This document shows, in pieces, positions 11,301 through 22,625 of a stretch of DNA of 64,000 nt (the first letter of the stretch is position 1; each line of letters opens with the position of its first letter). The translations under genes and the position numbers were made by a program. Under the pieces are notes generated by a model. The model saw only the letters and a list, made by a program, of their open reading frames with translations. It was not told the origin of the DNA and searched no databases. The stretch spans positions 186,001 to 250,000 of the forward strand of contig LLEY01000010.1 in NCBI GenBank assembly GCA_001414485.1, given 5' to 3'. The stretch is from Calycina herbarum (taxonomy: Eukaryota > Ascomycota > Leotiomycetes > Helotiales > Pezizellaceae).

Positions 11301-13316
11301 TCTCCAACCACCTTCCACCAGTTCACCAGCGGGGACAACGCAGTTGAATGCGCCAAGCCATGTGATGTGATGGACGCATGAAAGGGAGGGCAGTCGAGTG
11401 GGATAGGTTAAAACGCCGTTCCCTTTTCTCTGGGACGATCAACCTCGAGCTCACCAACCGATGAAGAGTTGTTTAAATGTTTGGCACCCCCCTCGAGTCG
11501 AGTTTCCATTTACGATTTGCAAAACCAACCTCCTCTCAGGGACCCTCTTGCATAAACAGAAGCTTATTACGTCCCTCGCCGCTCATTTCGCCATGGGAAT
11601 TGGTCCCAGAAGCATACTCATCGCAATTTACCCCTCCATCTAAATACAAGCGTATTCCTTCCCGCGTCGTCATCCCCTCAACATCATCTCTGCTTTAAGC
11701 TTTGGAAATCCAATGTCGATCAAGAAAAGATACGGTGTGCCTCCGTGGATAACGGATTGGACACCATATCGGTGTGGTTCAGCCCATCGTGGTTGCATTG
11801 GAAAACGAAACGTAAAATGTTTAGAGGTGCGGGGTGGCACCGGGTTTCCTCGCCTCCGGGTTTATTGGTGGTGTTCGTGCCATCTTTTTTCTTGCCTTGT
11901 CGGATTTCTATTTTTCGCACGACATGTTCTACTCCAGGGATTCCTTGAGATGATGAATCTTTGGTGTTCAATGGCTCATGACTCTGGGTTGTTTGCAGTT
12001 GTTTGGGAGGTTGCACGTGCCGAGTGGAAGTTAGAGGATTCGAGATTGAAACAATTGCGTTGTTCTCGGCTTCAGTGAGCTGAGCTGGCAAGTTTGTCGC
12101 ATTCGGGAAGGATCAAAACAATTCATCATTCCAGGATTTGAATTAGGATTCGGGTCGCTGAGCCTCATCGCATGCACGATTAAATTGGTCCGATCCGTTC
12201 GCTTTGACTTTGGATGTTATTTTTGTTTTTCCCGCCGCGTTTTTGCTTATCTTGTCTTTTATACATCGTCAATGCCTCAAATCAATTGCGACTTCGTCTC
12301 ATTGCTCATCCCAATATCAGCAGCTTCTGGGCCTGATTTATATTGCATGTGTCCGCCTCAAAAAAGACAAAATTTAAGTAATGATGGTCAAGTGGCCAAG
12401 TTGCTAATTGTATTTCGACGGTTGGTATGGTTTTTTAGTAACAAGAGTTGCAATACTTTATTACTCCGAAATAGTCGGACAATTGAGTTTAATCATACAA
12501 AAAAGCGAGGGATAACGAGAATCAATTATCGTCAAGCTTCTAGTATTGTACTATGAATTATTTAATTGTCCTCTTCTAGCATAATATCATTACTTATTGA
12601 TATTATACTAGAAGATCATATTATAATACTGGGCGGAGTCTTGCTTTCGAGTACATTTGCATCATGGAAGAATATGCGAGGTATTCTGGCTTACTCGCGA
12701 AAATAGACCTACGCCTCAAAAACGATCTAACTACCCCATCCATCCCACCAAGAGAACATCATAACGGCGATGGCTGCGTTACACGTTGATAGCAGAGGAC
12801 CTGGGAGGTAGAGCAGGCAGTGTGGAGGAGGGAGGAGGGTGGATCAGAAGATGGGTGAAATAAGGAAATTCGCACGGCGTAAGGAGATAGAAATGAACCC
12901 GATAAAAGAGATCGCGGGGTAGCGGAAAATATGGGTGAGATGGATTCTATTGGCAGAGCTGGTCGAGCTAGTTAACGGATTCATTCTTGACGCTCAGAAC
13001 AAATACTGGATGGTGTCTCGTCTTCTGCTAGCAATTCGAGAGGTTAAATTTGCAGGAAGAAGTTTGGCATGCGGGGTTTTGCGAAGTAGTAGGGGCTCGA
13101 GTGCGATGCGGTGCGGTTAGGCTCCAATGCCTTTTAAAATATCTTCAGTTTGTTTGGTAGGGGACCTCCTCGCGAAGTCCCCTTCACAAACCCTCGACCC
13201 CACGTATTTACTTGCACTCCCTCTTCGTCGACCGCTTTAATCACAGCAAAGGAATCTACTGCTAGTTATATCAACTTACTTTACCCTGTGATCATAGAGG
13301 TGCTACTTTCGATGGC
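8346..13316. other. 5 kb gene-poor stretch with simple repeats
   Basis: I find no convincing protein gene on either strand. Open frames of 60-174 codons overlap each other in several phases and show low-complexity or unfamilial translations. The first ~0.9 kb (to 9230) is purine-rich on the plus strand and is probably the long leader/promoter of samB. It contains short tandem repeats: GCGAAAT units at 9358-9385, GCAA/GGAAGCA units at 9690-9726, GCATC units at 10293-10312, and GCTGCTTTT-like units at 10398-10440. RNA genes cannot be excluded. Confidence 0.55.
12572..12613. repeat. Perfect-looking hairpin, ~17-bp arms
   Basis: CTTCTAGCATAATATCA is followed after a 7-8 nt loop by its complement with one transition (TGATATTATACTAGAAG). 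It stands alone in non-coding DNA. It may be a remnant of a TIR element or a transcript end; there is no other support. Confidence 0.5.
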
Positions 13317-13610
13317 ATGCTCTTCGATGCTGGTGCACTGCGGAAAGCTTACCGCGATTGTGCCACCAAGCTTGCCGACAGTTCAGTCCACCTGAAGATT
13401 GTCGATGGCTCTTCAAACACGGAGCCGTGTCCTATCTGTCTGCAAATTGGACATGTTGAGGAGGAGATGGTAACGTTTCGGTGCGGATGTCAGACTTGGG
13501 CGTACGAACCTTGTATGGCCAAACCTGTCTTTGAGACGGTGCCCAATTTGTAAACCCCCCTCTTCTCCTCCAACACCGAGCTTCTGCTATACGTCCTATC
13601 ACGGGTAGTA
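13317..13610 (+). pseudogene. RING-finger-like gene fragment with a frameshift
   Basis: The frame from 13317 encodes CPICLQIGHVEEEMVTFRCGC and then ends at 13553. The expected closing pair of a RING finger, RRCPICK, is present at 13534-13554 but in the +1 frame, so one base appears lost or gained between about 13510 and 13540. The finger is also degenerate: the histidine position of the usual CGH..H..C pattern is replaced in CGCQTWAYEPC. RING proteins are usually ubiquitin ligases; this copy cannot make an intact finger unless the shift is a sequencing error. Confidence 0.5.
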
Positions 13611-13855
13611 GCCCAATCTAGACAGTTCGTCAAGAGAATGATGCTATTTTTGGTGGAACATGATTCGAAGTTAAAGGGGATTGGGCCAGGATACACCCGA
13701 AACCACTTTGAATTGACTATTGATAAGCATACCCAATTATACGAGTAAGAGTAATGTAGAGGATAACATTAAATATTTAGAGCCTGTTTCTGCAATCTCT
13801 ACCAACGCTTTGTACAGCAATTAATCCCTTACACCTGTAACATGTAGAGCACAAG

Positions 13856-14800
13856 TTAAAAGTACGACCCCATATTGTCGGTTTCTCCTGTCCCTTTGAA
13901 AACGATATCGTTTTCAAAGACTTTCCCAATATCAAGGACCGTCTGTATGTGAGTAATAGACAAGCTTCTCTTGTCATAGTTTGCTAACGCATTTGCTGCA
14001 CGTACTGTATTCTTGATCTGAGACATCGGTTATTAAACGAGCCTTCTCCGCTTCTACTAAAGGCAACTTACCTGTCGACTATTAAGGTTATGTGTTGCCA
14101 GACTTTCAAGTTCTTTGGCACTATAGGATATCACCATACCCTCTGTATTTGTCAAAAGATTGTCCCAGATTCTTTTCCTAGTATCATATCCTAGGGGTTG
14201 GAAGTATTGGTATGCAGCGCTTATTACGATGATGCACTTCCGACAAGCAAGAGTGAAAAACTTGAATTCCTTGCCCTTCTCTACAAGGGCATAGAGCATA
14301 TATATATACAACTATGCAATAGCCATTGCCGCATCCATTTACCGAAAATCTCTTTCTCGGCATGCCCGACGGCCATACCGATATCTCCTTAAGTGGCTTG
14401 ATATAACAGATATCACCGTACCTATCAACAGGAAGGAAATTCCGATGTGTATTCTGCTCTGTATAGCGTGGTCAAAATCTCTTACCCAATTAGTCGTAAG
14501 CAGCATGGCCGAGTCATGGCTAAGGTTTGCAGCAGAGACTGTAAAAAGGGCCCTGTGAAGGAGTTCGGAGAGTGCTTGAGCGGTCATTGTCTTTTCTACG
14601 CCGGATGGCCCGCTATTGCGCGTGTTAGTATGGCTTCTGCTTAGACTTAGAACTGGTCTACCTACTATAAAATTATGTTTAGACCACGACCTTTGCCCTT
14701 GACAAAATCATCAAATATACAGGTTTTCTCTTGCATCAAGTGTTGGGTCGTCAGAGCTTGAATAAGCGCCTTTGACTGTAGTAGGATTGTAAGTTGGTTA
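13856..14800 (-). pseudogene. Fungal AAA+ ATPase, broken and truncated
   Basis: The C-terminal half of a large fungal AAA+ family is readable on the minus strand. In order: FDDFVKGKGRGL (about 14.7 kb), an apparent intron (GTAGGT to CAATAG, branch ACTAAC), a Walker A region GPSGVEKT where the motif Gly is Glu, MTAQALSELLHR, then LTTNWVRDFDHAIQSRIHIG, TRKRIWDNLLTN, SAKELESLATHNLNSRQ, a 54-bp intron (GTAAGT to CTCAG), IKNTVRAANALANYD and the terminal DNMGSYF with stop at 13856-13858. About 55 residues that should hold Walker B (LIDEAD) are missing between SHDSAML and LTTN. Some 250 bp with stops, or an odd intron, separates RIHIG from TRKRIW. No N-terminal domain is found. It is non-functional as an ATPase. 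Confidence 0.8.
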
Positions 14801-15251
14801 ATTTCCATCTCGTAGTATCAAGTTAAAGTATGAACTTAAATGGATTCTCCATGTGCACATAATATCTTGAAATTCGCCTAGTTCAAAATAAATAAAAAAG
14901 ACATGACGAATTTATGACTCCAAAATTTAGCAACTAGTCCAACCATTAATAAATCGGTTTCGGCTTTTATGACGCCAAAACATACGCACTAAATCCGGAG
15001 ACCCAATTAGCGAGCGAGTCACCTGTGACGCGAAAGATACAAGTTTCCTTGAAATGAAACTCATTGGGATAAATTCTCAAATACAAATCGCAGCACAGAA
15101 TAAAGCCAGAGCGCTCCCAACTTCGCCCAATTCATCAAAAACCCTGGTACAACCGCCTTTCAAAGATCTTTCTTACTTCTACTCCAAATTGAACCAAACA
15201 ACAGCTTCAAATAATTCAATTCAGCACTGTCAACTCTCGCGAAACGAAAAA
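14801..15251. other. Gap between the AAA+ and Fic pseudogenes
   Basis: No gene is seen. An open frame from 15054 runs in phase into the presumed Fic start at 15252, but its translation shows no family pattern, so I leave it out. Confidence 0.5.
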
Positions 15252-16352
15252 ATGGCTACTCCAAACTCCTACGAGGCCCTAACCTCATAAAAAAAACCAA
15301 ATTCACACGACCAGCACCAGAGCAAAGTTCAGTATACGATTACAACCGCTTCAATCCAGACCCTGACGATGCCTTCGAAGAAACCACAAAATATATGAGC
15401 GAAATCAAGAACCTACAATACGAATCTCATGACCAGACCTACTCAGATCACTTAATAGAAAGCATGACAATGTTAATCTACACAAGCAACTACCTCGAAA
15501 GCGCCGGTTCCTCATACTTCTTAACCTCCGCCATCTGCAAACAGCTCCTCGTCGGACGAATTGTAAACCCCAACCGACGCCCTTACCGACAAAGACGCCG
15601 AATACCAGCTCATCAAGTCGGAATTAACAAAACAGCAAAAAGAGGGAAAGACGGAAGAAGCTGCAGTTTTCCGCGCTCGAACACGGGTTATTCAGCATAT
15701 TCTAGCGCTGAAACATATTATTCTTCACTTCGTTGTTAAGAAGGAAGAACTTTCCGAAAAGTTATTGAAAAAAACACATCGAATCCTCACCCAAGGAATC
15801 CATGCGGAAAACGGAGACATGGATGATTCGGAAACCTACGGAGGTGTATATCGAAGCAATGATGTAATCTGGACATTTACAACTTTCGCCCATCCAAACG
15901 CGATCCAGAAACGAATGACGGAAACGATGCAAGCCTTCAAATCAGAAGCAAAAGAGGCGCAAGAAAAGGGGAGTTTAGATCCCTACGCCTTAGCGACGAA
16001 ATATTTCCATATTATTCTTAATATTCATCCTTTTCTCGATGGAAATAGTCGCCTTTGTCGACTTTTTCTGAATGCTGTGTTACTTAAGTATACCGGCATT
16101 GTAATTCCTATTGGACGAGATTGAAAGGAGGCTGAGAAGTGGAAAGAGACTGTTACTCGAGCATCTATCGTTGAGTTGGAGGATGAGGAGGAACGGGGGA
16201 AGAAAGCTGCTTGGGTGGAAATTGCTACACTAGTTGCGATTCAAGGACGATCCACACTTCAGGCATTGGTGGAGAGTTTACAGGCTGTGAAGGAAGGGGA
16301 GGGTTGTAAATCTATCGTTGAATATGATTGGGGGATTTTGATAAGGAGGTAA
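15252..16352 (+). pseudogene. Fic/DOC-family protein gene with two frameshifts and a stop
   Basis: Fic proteins transfer AMP (or related groups) to hydroxyls of target proteins, with HPFx[D/E]GN[G/K]R as catalytic motif. Here the motif HPFLDGNSR lies at 16025-16051, followed by LCRLFLNAVLLKY. The key Gly is Ser (GGT to AGT would explain it). Before it, GGVYRSNDVIWTF is typical of the fold. The frame shifts near 15288 (MATPNSYEAL, then NLIKKTKFTRP one phase on) and near 15575 (after GRIVNPN). It meets TGA at 16122-16124 and then stays open in phase to TAA at 16350-16352 (KEAEKWKETV onwards). All pieces align in order, so this is a decayed single gene of about 360 residues. Horizontal origin is possible but cannot be judged here. 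Confidence 0.82.
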
Positions 16353-17130
16353 AAAAAAGAGGAGGAGGAAGGAGAATGGGATGCGTAGATGTAAACCCGG
16401 GGGGCTTTTCGTGCGAGGGCATCCTGGGAAGGTAGACTATTGTCATTCCCGAACAACCGAAGAAAAGTAAACTCACTTTTCAAGACTCCTTATGCACGAA
16501 TGACTGGGAGGAATTGAGAGCAAGTAACCAACAAATAGCCACCCATGTCCAGGATCGTGCTGTTCCCGGGTAGACTGAAATAGCTGTACTCTGCTATTCC
16601 CAGGTAACCCATGAACAGCACTCCTTTTTTCAAAATGCGCTATTTCTGGGCTGCCTATAAACAACTGTATTTTCTCGAGTTTCGTAGACTGGTGCTTTTG
16701 GTAGGCCACCTACGAATAATTACGCTTTTCTAGGATCGTTGCTGCCTGTAGGTAACCTACAAATAGCCACATGTCAAAATTTAATCCAGAGGTTACCTAC
16801 CAATTGCAGGGTTGGATTAAAAGTAACGAATATAATAATTTCCAGGACTGAAAATAATCTCCGTCTCCTTGAAATGGGTATGAGTACTAGTTACCCTCAT
16901 CGAAACGGGCCCACGAAAGTTTGACCACTTGGCCACCTCCAACAGACTAGCAACGAAGGTCAAGAATGAAAGAAAAAAACGATTGCACATGCTAGTAAAT
17001 CCAGGAGGAAAAAAAAAGCATATATTTTTGAACCCTTCACACACCCAAGAATCTGTACAGAAGCATTTCGTAAAGGCGACACCAAAACGCCAACCCCCAG
17101 TTTTTCATTCCCATAACAATCAGTCAACAG
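16353..17130. other. Intergenic, 3' flanks of the Fic remnant and EBP2
   Basis: No gene. 16570-16810 holds several degenerate copies of a GGTAACCTAC-like word on both strands and the repeated phrase AATAGC. This may be an old TIR element, but I cannot delimit it. Confidence 0.45.
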
Positions 17131-18394
17131 CTAGAATGTCTTTCCACCAGCTCTCCTCGCCTTCCCCGGTCGTTTCGCGGCACCGCCCTTCATTTTCTTA
17201 CTTGAGAATCCCTTCAAATCACCACTGCTCATTGCATCACCGCTCTTCTTGAATCTCTTCTTCCCGCCGTGTCCATATTTATCGTCCTTCTTTTGGCGTT
17301 TATTGGGACCTTCGCGGTTTTTGCGGGAGTTTGGTTTGGAAGTTTCGTCTTCGAGGGCAACATCGAAGAGATCTGCCTCGTTAGTTGTGGTGGTGTCTGC
17401 ACCTTGACGCTCTGTGGAAATCCAGTTAGCTTCGTAAATTCAAGGTTAATGCGATGGCACAGAAAAACCCACTTCTCTTCAAATCCTTAATCTTATCCAA
17501 AGTAGTCTTGCGCTCTTTATCACGTTCTTGCAGTTTCGCGACTTGAACCTGCTTTCCGAACTTCTTCAGATCTCTCTGTTTTCGTGCCTCAGCACTCGCC
17601 TTCTTTCCTGCTGCTTCCTCGATGAGCTTCGCCTTGATCTTTGCCATATGTTCATCTGCCTTGACCATTTCTGCGAAGTAATCCGTCGGCCTGGTGAATG
17701 GCACACCTTCATCTTTGAGGAGTTTTCGTCCTTGCTGTGCGGCGGAAAGTGATTGCGCATAGAATGCCAACTCGCGCTTCAAATCATCGGATACATCTTC
17801 GATTGCGACTGGTTCGGAGGTGGTAATGGTTTGATGTTCGGTGAAGGTCATTTTTGCTACGGGGAGAGCGATTCGTCTTAATGCTGCTGTGAGGGCTACG
17901 GTGTTGTTTATTGTGAGGCGTTGATGGGGGATTATGTCTTCTTTTTCGTCATCGGAGAGGTCTTCGAGGTCTGACATGGGAATGTCTTCATCGTCTTCGT
18001 CTTCTGAGTCCGAATTATCCTGATCGTTCTCTCCAGCAGAGGAATCGCTATCGCTCTCGTCGATACCTGCAAAATCAATCTGCGGGGTATGTTAAAGATG
18101 TTCGTGAAGGTTGACTGCATTTCAGCATACCTGCATTAGCGCAACATCTGCCTCCTCATCACTTCCTTCCTCGTCCGCAGCAGCCTCTGCCTCTGCAGCA
18201 TCATCCTCTTTCTCCTCATCAACCTCGTCAACATCCTCCCATTCCTCATCAACCTTCTTCGTAGCCTTCTCCCCGCCTTGCTTGGACTTCTTGGCCTTGC
18301 GCGCAAGCTTTTCCTTCTTTTTCAAATTGAGTTGCTTGTAGTCGGTGCCTTTATCATGGTCAAGGGCCATCTTGAGCTTACTTTTCGTAACCAT
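17131..18394 (-). CDS. EBP2: rRNA-processing protein EBP2
   Basis: Three exons on the minus strand: 18394-18131, 18079-17473 and 17411-17131. The introns are 51 bp (GTATGC..CGCAG) and 61 bp (GTGGGT..CACAG). The join gives 383 residues with frame kept throughout. A Lys-rich start (MVTKSKLKMALDHDKGTDYK) is followed by a Glu/Asp/Ala-rich acidic tract (residues ~50-115), then the EBP2 core with RRIALPVAKM, GRKLLKDEGVPFTRPTDYF, a Lys/Arg-rich coiled segment and KRQGADTTTTNEADLF. The tail is basic (PNKRQKKDDKYGHGGKKRF). EBP2 is a nucleolar protein needed for 27S pre-rRNA processing and 60S subunit assembly, conserved from yeast to human (EBNA1BP2). Start chosen at 18394; an in-frame Met nine codons upstream lacks family support. 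Confidence 0.93.
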
Positions 18395-19042
18395 TGTGGC
18401 TGTTTGGGTGGATTGGCGCAAGAAGGTGGTGCTGGTGAGGTGGGAAAAGAGCTTTCGAAAATAATTTCGAGGCGGGAACTTTTTAGTCGGATAAGACTAG
18501 CTCGATTGGGCTCACCGCCTTCAAAGTCTTGGCACTCATTCGCAACACAACTCACAACTGCGAAAATCCTTTACAAACCATAAGAGATAGTGCTGGGTAT
18601 TCTTCACCATACAATGTTCAGGGGTCGGACTGACGGCAAGGGCGGGTATTCCGACTCACCCAAGCATTAAGAATCTGGGATCGAGTTTTTATGTTTTGCA
18701 ATGCCTTTTTCCCGCTCTAAAAGCTTCATTTGCCATATTGAATTTGGATGTCAAGCTCGTCCTTAGTTTCTTCCCATCCCGCTTCGCCTTTGTCTTTCTT
18801 GTGTACTTCTCCCCGGTTGTCATGCTGCAACAAAACTTGGTTGTGATCATAATGTAACAGCCACTTTACAATTGATTTAAGAAGATATTTGGAGACCAGG
18901 GAAATGAGTAGAAAGTCTCCGGGTCTTTACCATCGTTTGAAATTTTAGTATTTTTCTACAATAATCTTACAAGCACAATAACAATTCGCGTTCTCAATCA
19001 TCTCCTCCCCTTCTATTTCTCTGCGCCGGAATCTTCGCTTTC
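18395..19042. other. Intergenic between EBP2 and a Myb-like gene
   Basis: EBP2 promoter/5' leader next to 18394 and the 3' flank of the Myb-like gene next to 19042. No gene or repeat is recognised. Confidence 0.5.
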
Positions 19043-20023
19043 TCAGGTTCCCCCAAATCTCTTCAAAAACTCCTCAAATTTCTCCCCAAATTTCTCCTCA
19101 AATGAAGTGGAAGCTACAAAAGAAGCCTCCTCTGGTCCACCCTCAACTCCATCAGAACGCTCAGTAGCCCCCTCTTCCTCATTTCTGCTCTGATCGACCA
19201 CAGGGGTTTCTTGCGGAGCTAAGTATGTTGGAGCATAAGAGAAAAATCCAGGCTCTAACTCCCTGTATCGTCCCTCAAACAGGCCAGGATATGAACTGTT
19301 GGCAAAAGGGTTTACATTTCCATGCACATTCCCTCCGACCCCGTGCAATTGTTGTCCAAAAACAGGACCTTGTCCTTGACCGGCATTTCCTGGTAAAAAG
19401 GTATCATAGTCATCAAGAAAATCGTGGGCGCCGGCATCGTCAAATATTGGGCGTGCGGGCATAAAATTTGGATCTAAACCGTTGTTGAAGAAGAAATTGC
19501 CGGTTTGCTGAGCGAGTTGGCTATAATTTGGCTGGTAGTGGGAAAGCAAATCTACATCGGAGGCTGGGAGGTTGGCCATAGGCGACTTTTCGAAAGCTGT
19601 GTGCTGAAATTGCTCATATCCGTGATCTTGGTAATTCTGTTCACCCATTCCCATGTCGTCGAGTCCAACTGGCTCATTCAGGTCGTTGCGAGGCTCTTGG
19701 GTAGCAGAACCATTTCCAATCCCACCATTAGCTCGTTGCTCATAAGATGCAAATCCTTCGGTTTCCGGCCCCTCGGTTTCCTTTCTTTCCTTCATAATCT
19801 TTCTCTTGATGACCACCTTGTTCCTGCTATATTGGCCGACACCTCTCATGGATCTCCATTTCCATTCGCATATGCTCGAGGTAAACCTCCGAGAGCTGCC
19901 GTTACGCTGTGCCAATTGCGCTTCCATGTTGGCGGCAATATGAAACCATGTGTATTCACGGCTCTTCTTTGCGACCTCCTCCCTGAGAAGATTCAACTCT
20001 TCCTCAGTCCATTTTGGAGGCAT
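19043..20023 (-). CDS. Myb/SANT-like DNA-binding domain protein
   Basis: An intronless frame of 326 residues from the chosen Met at 20023. The start is supported because the fold begins at once: MPPKWTEEELNLLREEVAKK, ending with SSICEWKWRSM, is a single Myb/SANT-like three-helix domain (residues ~3-62). A longer in-frame start at 20176 would add 51 residues without domain character. Basic residues follow (NKVVIKRKIMKERKE). The middle is Gly/Asn/Gln/Pro-rich and acidic, resembling an activation region. The C-terminus is a short amphipathic helix FEEKFGEKFEEFLKRFGG. It is probably a nuclear regulator; targets are unknown. The next gene, on the same strand, also carries a Myb-like domain. Confidence 0.78.
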   Translation of the reverse strand: MPPKWTEEELNLLREEVAKKSREYTWFHIAANMEAQLAQRNGSSRRFTSSICEWKWRSMRGVGQYSRNKVVIKRKIMKERKETEGPETEGFASYEQRANGGIGNGSATQEPRNDLNEPVGLDDMGMGEQNYQDHGYEQFQHTAFEKSPMANLPASDVDLLSHYQPNYSQLAQQTGNFFFNNGLDPNFMPARPIFDDAGAHDFLDDYDTFLPGNAGQGQGPVFGQQLHGVGGNVHGNVNPFANSSYPGLFEGRYRELEPGFFSYAPTYLAPQETPVVDQSRNEEEGATERSDGVEGGPEEASFVASTSFEEKFGEKFEEFLKRFGGT

Positions 20024-21319
20024 TGTTCCTAAACTGCAATTGAGGTGGAGAATGAAAGCAGTTGGGGGTTGGCGGTTGAGGTTTGGTGTAGTGGCGTACA
20101 ATATCAATGCAAGATAATGTACGCAATGCGTTGCTTTTGTTGATATCGGCTTGAGGGGAACAGAGGCAAGATTCAATTACGAAGAGATACTGTCAACGGT
20201 GGTGGTTGGTTGGGAGCAATTCTCAGAGCTGTGAGTGGACAACTTGAAAATTTTCAAGAGGTTGTGGGTTTGATGTGCCGTCAGGGTTCTTGCAATTGAC
20301 ATGTAACCAGACCTGAATCAAATTTGCTCACACTTTTAAATGACTCTAAGACTTCTACGCACAATTTGGCTATATTTCTAAGTATTTTTAAGACGTTGAA
20401 GGGCTTTTTTTAACGCTATTTATACCACTATAGGATATCCCATGAGATAGATACCTCTTGGTGCAGCAAAATTTTGACCCAAGTCGACGTCATACAAGAT
20501 AAGTCACACCAAAACCTATTACAACGATCAGAGGACTACTCAATGTTCATCATTTAGCTTGTAATTCTAATGCGCACTTATTGCGCCTCTTTAATTGCAC
20601 CGGGATATTTTCAAGAGCTGTTAACAAACTTTTCTAGTTGTGCGTTCAGGTGAAATATTGAACCACCTTCTCAAAGACTGCCCAAACCACCCATTTTAAT
20701 TGATAAAACACCCATCATGCTGATTTCAACATCCGTTGCAAAGATACGTATATTTTATGAATGATGTGTGAAAATCTGCCTTGTGCAGTTGTTTACTAGC
20801 TCAGGGGCTTTACCGAATTTAGCCGACCTCAACATCATTTTACATTTTACCTTTGCGACTTTACTTAATAAACACTCAGACGTACGAAATGAAATTCTTT
20901 GTACTTCAGCAAGAGATCAAGAGTTTATACAAGGCTGAGGGGTTTGAATAACGACCTCATTGCTACAACTCGAAATCATCATTTCCGGGATTGGGGGCCT
21001 GCACTCTGTGCACTGCAATAAAGTAGGGGTACGATTCTCCACTATTTGTATTAGATATTGTGAGGCGAACTCAAGTATAAAAGAAATTTCAAGAGCTACC
21101 TGGAATTAAAGCATATATCACGGTGTATTCGGTGCTATCTATTGACAGGGCTGGGAGCATGAAATGATTTAGCTGCAACTCTGATGAGTACAAACTTGCT
21201 ATAACTCATAGAGTAAAAGCTTGTAAGCCTTATCTCAAGTATTTGTGCACATTCCAACATTGCTCCACAACATACTCATCTCTAAATCTACAAATGTGCA
21301 AACATGGAGTTGTGGTACC
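20024..21319. other. 1.3 kb between the two Myb-like genes
   Basis: AT-richer than the genes but with normal CA/TG content, so not RIP DNA. No protein frame, RNA gene or repeat is recognised. It would contain the promoter of the 20023 gene and the terminator of the 22625 gene. Confidence 0.5.
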
Positions 21320-22625
21320 TCAACCCTTCAATGACTTGTCCCTTCCGTAATTCAACAAGTTATCGACATCTACCATACGTGAAATCCCTACAGCGGAAAG
21401 GTCCTTCCTCGGTAGAGCTGCACCCCCACCCTGACGCCTTCTCTGCAACTGGACTAAAATCCATCGTTCCCGTATTCTATCTTTACGACCACAGAAAAAA
21501 AGATACTTTTGAGCCAGCGATTCGCTTTTTAAGAACTTCTTCGTCATTGCCAATATGGCTCTATCCGACAAGATTTCCTCGTCCCTGATTTTGATTATTG
21601 CGCGGTATTGAAATGTAGGAGGTGTCTTGTCTTCCGGCTCGTCGTAAATCCATTTGCTTGTTCTTTGAAGGTGTCGACGACGTGCGATCCATCGTAGGTA
21701 TTTAGTCTTTGCTGCCTTTTCAGCGCATTCCAGGTCCTCATCGTGTTCAGAATCGTCTTGGTCGTCCTTGCGAAATTGGAGGAAAGAGGTCTCATGAGCG
21801 TCCCTCGGAACATGGGCGTACTTCGATGTGAGCTTCTCCGAGTAGCTATGTATCCCACCTCGCTTTCTGCATTTCAAATATTTGACGCAAGATTCTGGGT
21901 CGTCGTCCTCCGAGTCGTCTTCGCAGGTCCGGTACATCGAACGCTCTCTGTAATTCAAGTAAGATCGCCCAGGTTTGATAGAGCGATCCAAGAGATACAG
22001 AATGTCGTCAAACCACGGAAACGGTAAACTTTTCCACCTCAAAAGCTGCTCATCGTTCTGCGAACTCAATCATCAGCGTCCGCAGCCTTAGTATGTTTTG
22101 CAAAGATAAACAACACACCTCTCCAATAATTTGCCAATCCCGCCACTGAAGCCTCACCCTCTTCGCCTTATCATCCCACAAACTCCCCCCAAGCTCCACC
22201 AAAAACTTGACCTCCTCAAACTCGAGCCTCGTAAGCTTCCACTTAGCGCTACACTGTCTCGCCGTCTTCTTGCGATCCTCGAATTCACTTGCGATTATCT
22301 GCCAAGTGGAACTGAGCCTATGATCGACGACTGGTAATTGCGGAAATAATCGGAGAACCTTCGCGCCGGGATCATGTTTTTCTCGAAATTCCTTTTCTTC
22401 GAACAATTCGGCGAGAAGAACTCCGAGTTCGGTCTTTGTCCATTGCGGTACCCTGTCTCTTGTTGGGCTGTGGGAAGGACTGTAGGGACCGTAGCCAGGG
22501 CGTGTGGTGCGATTATTTCGATTCTTCCTCGGCGCTTGAGGCTCGGGTTCGAGTCCCAGTTCGTCCATTTCGGCGTTGAAGGCCTCCATTCTGATGTAAC
22601 GTTTTCGTAGTGTTGGCCGTGGCAC
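21320..22625 (-). CDS. Second Myb/SANT-like (trihelix-type) protein
   Basis: Two exons on the minus strand, 22625-22119 and 22057-21320, with a 61-bp intron (GTGTGT..CGCAG, ATACTAAG branch site), joined in frame to 414 residues. Residues ~58-140 form a Myb/SANT-like domain (VPQWTKTELGVLLAELFEEK to RQCSAKWKLTRLEF), with three spaced tryptophans. The second exon is acidic and charged (CEDDSEDDDPESC, DDQDDSEHDEDLE) with basic interruptions. No known catalytic domain is seen. A shorter start at 22589 (MEAFNAEMDEL) is possible. It lies at the edge of the AT-rich repeat block that starts near 22760, so its promoter abuts RIP DNA. Confidence 0.75.

Noticed and set aside
22541..22562. GGGTTCGAGTCCC resembling a tRNA T-arm
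   Set aside because: It lies inside the first exon of the Myb-like gene (encoding LGLEPEPQ on the minus strand), and no acceptor stem or anticodon arm surrounds it.
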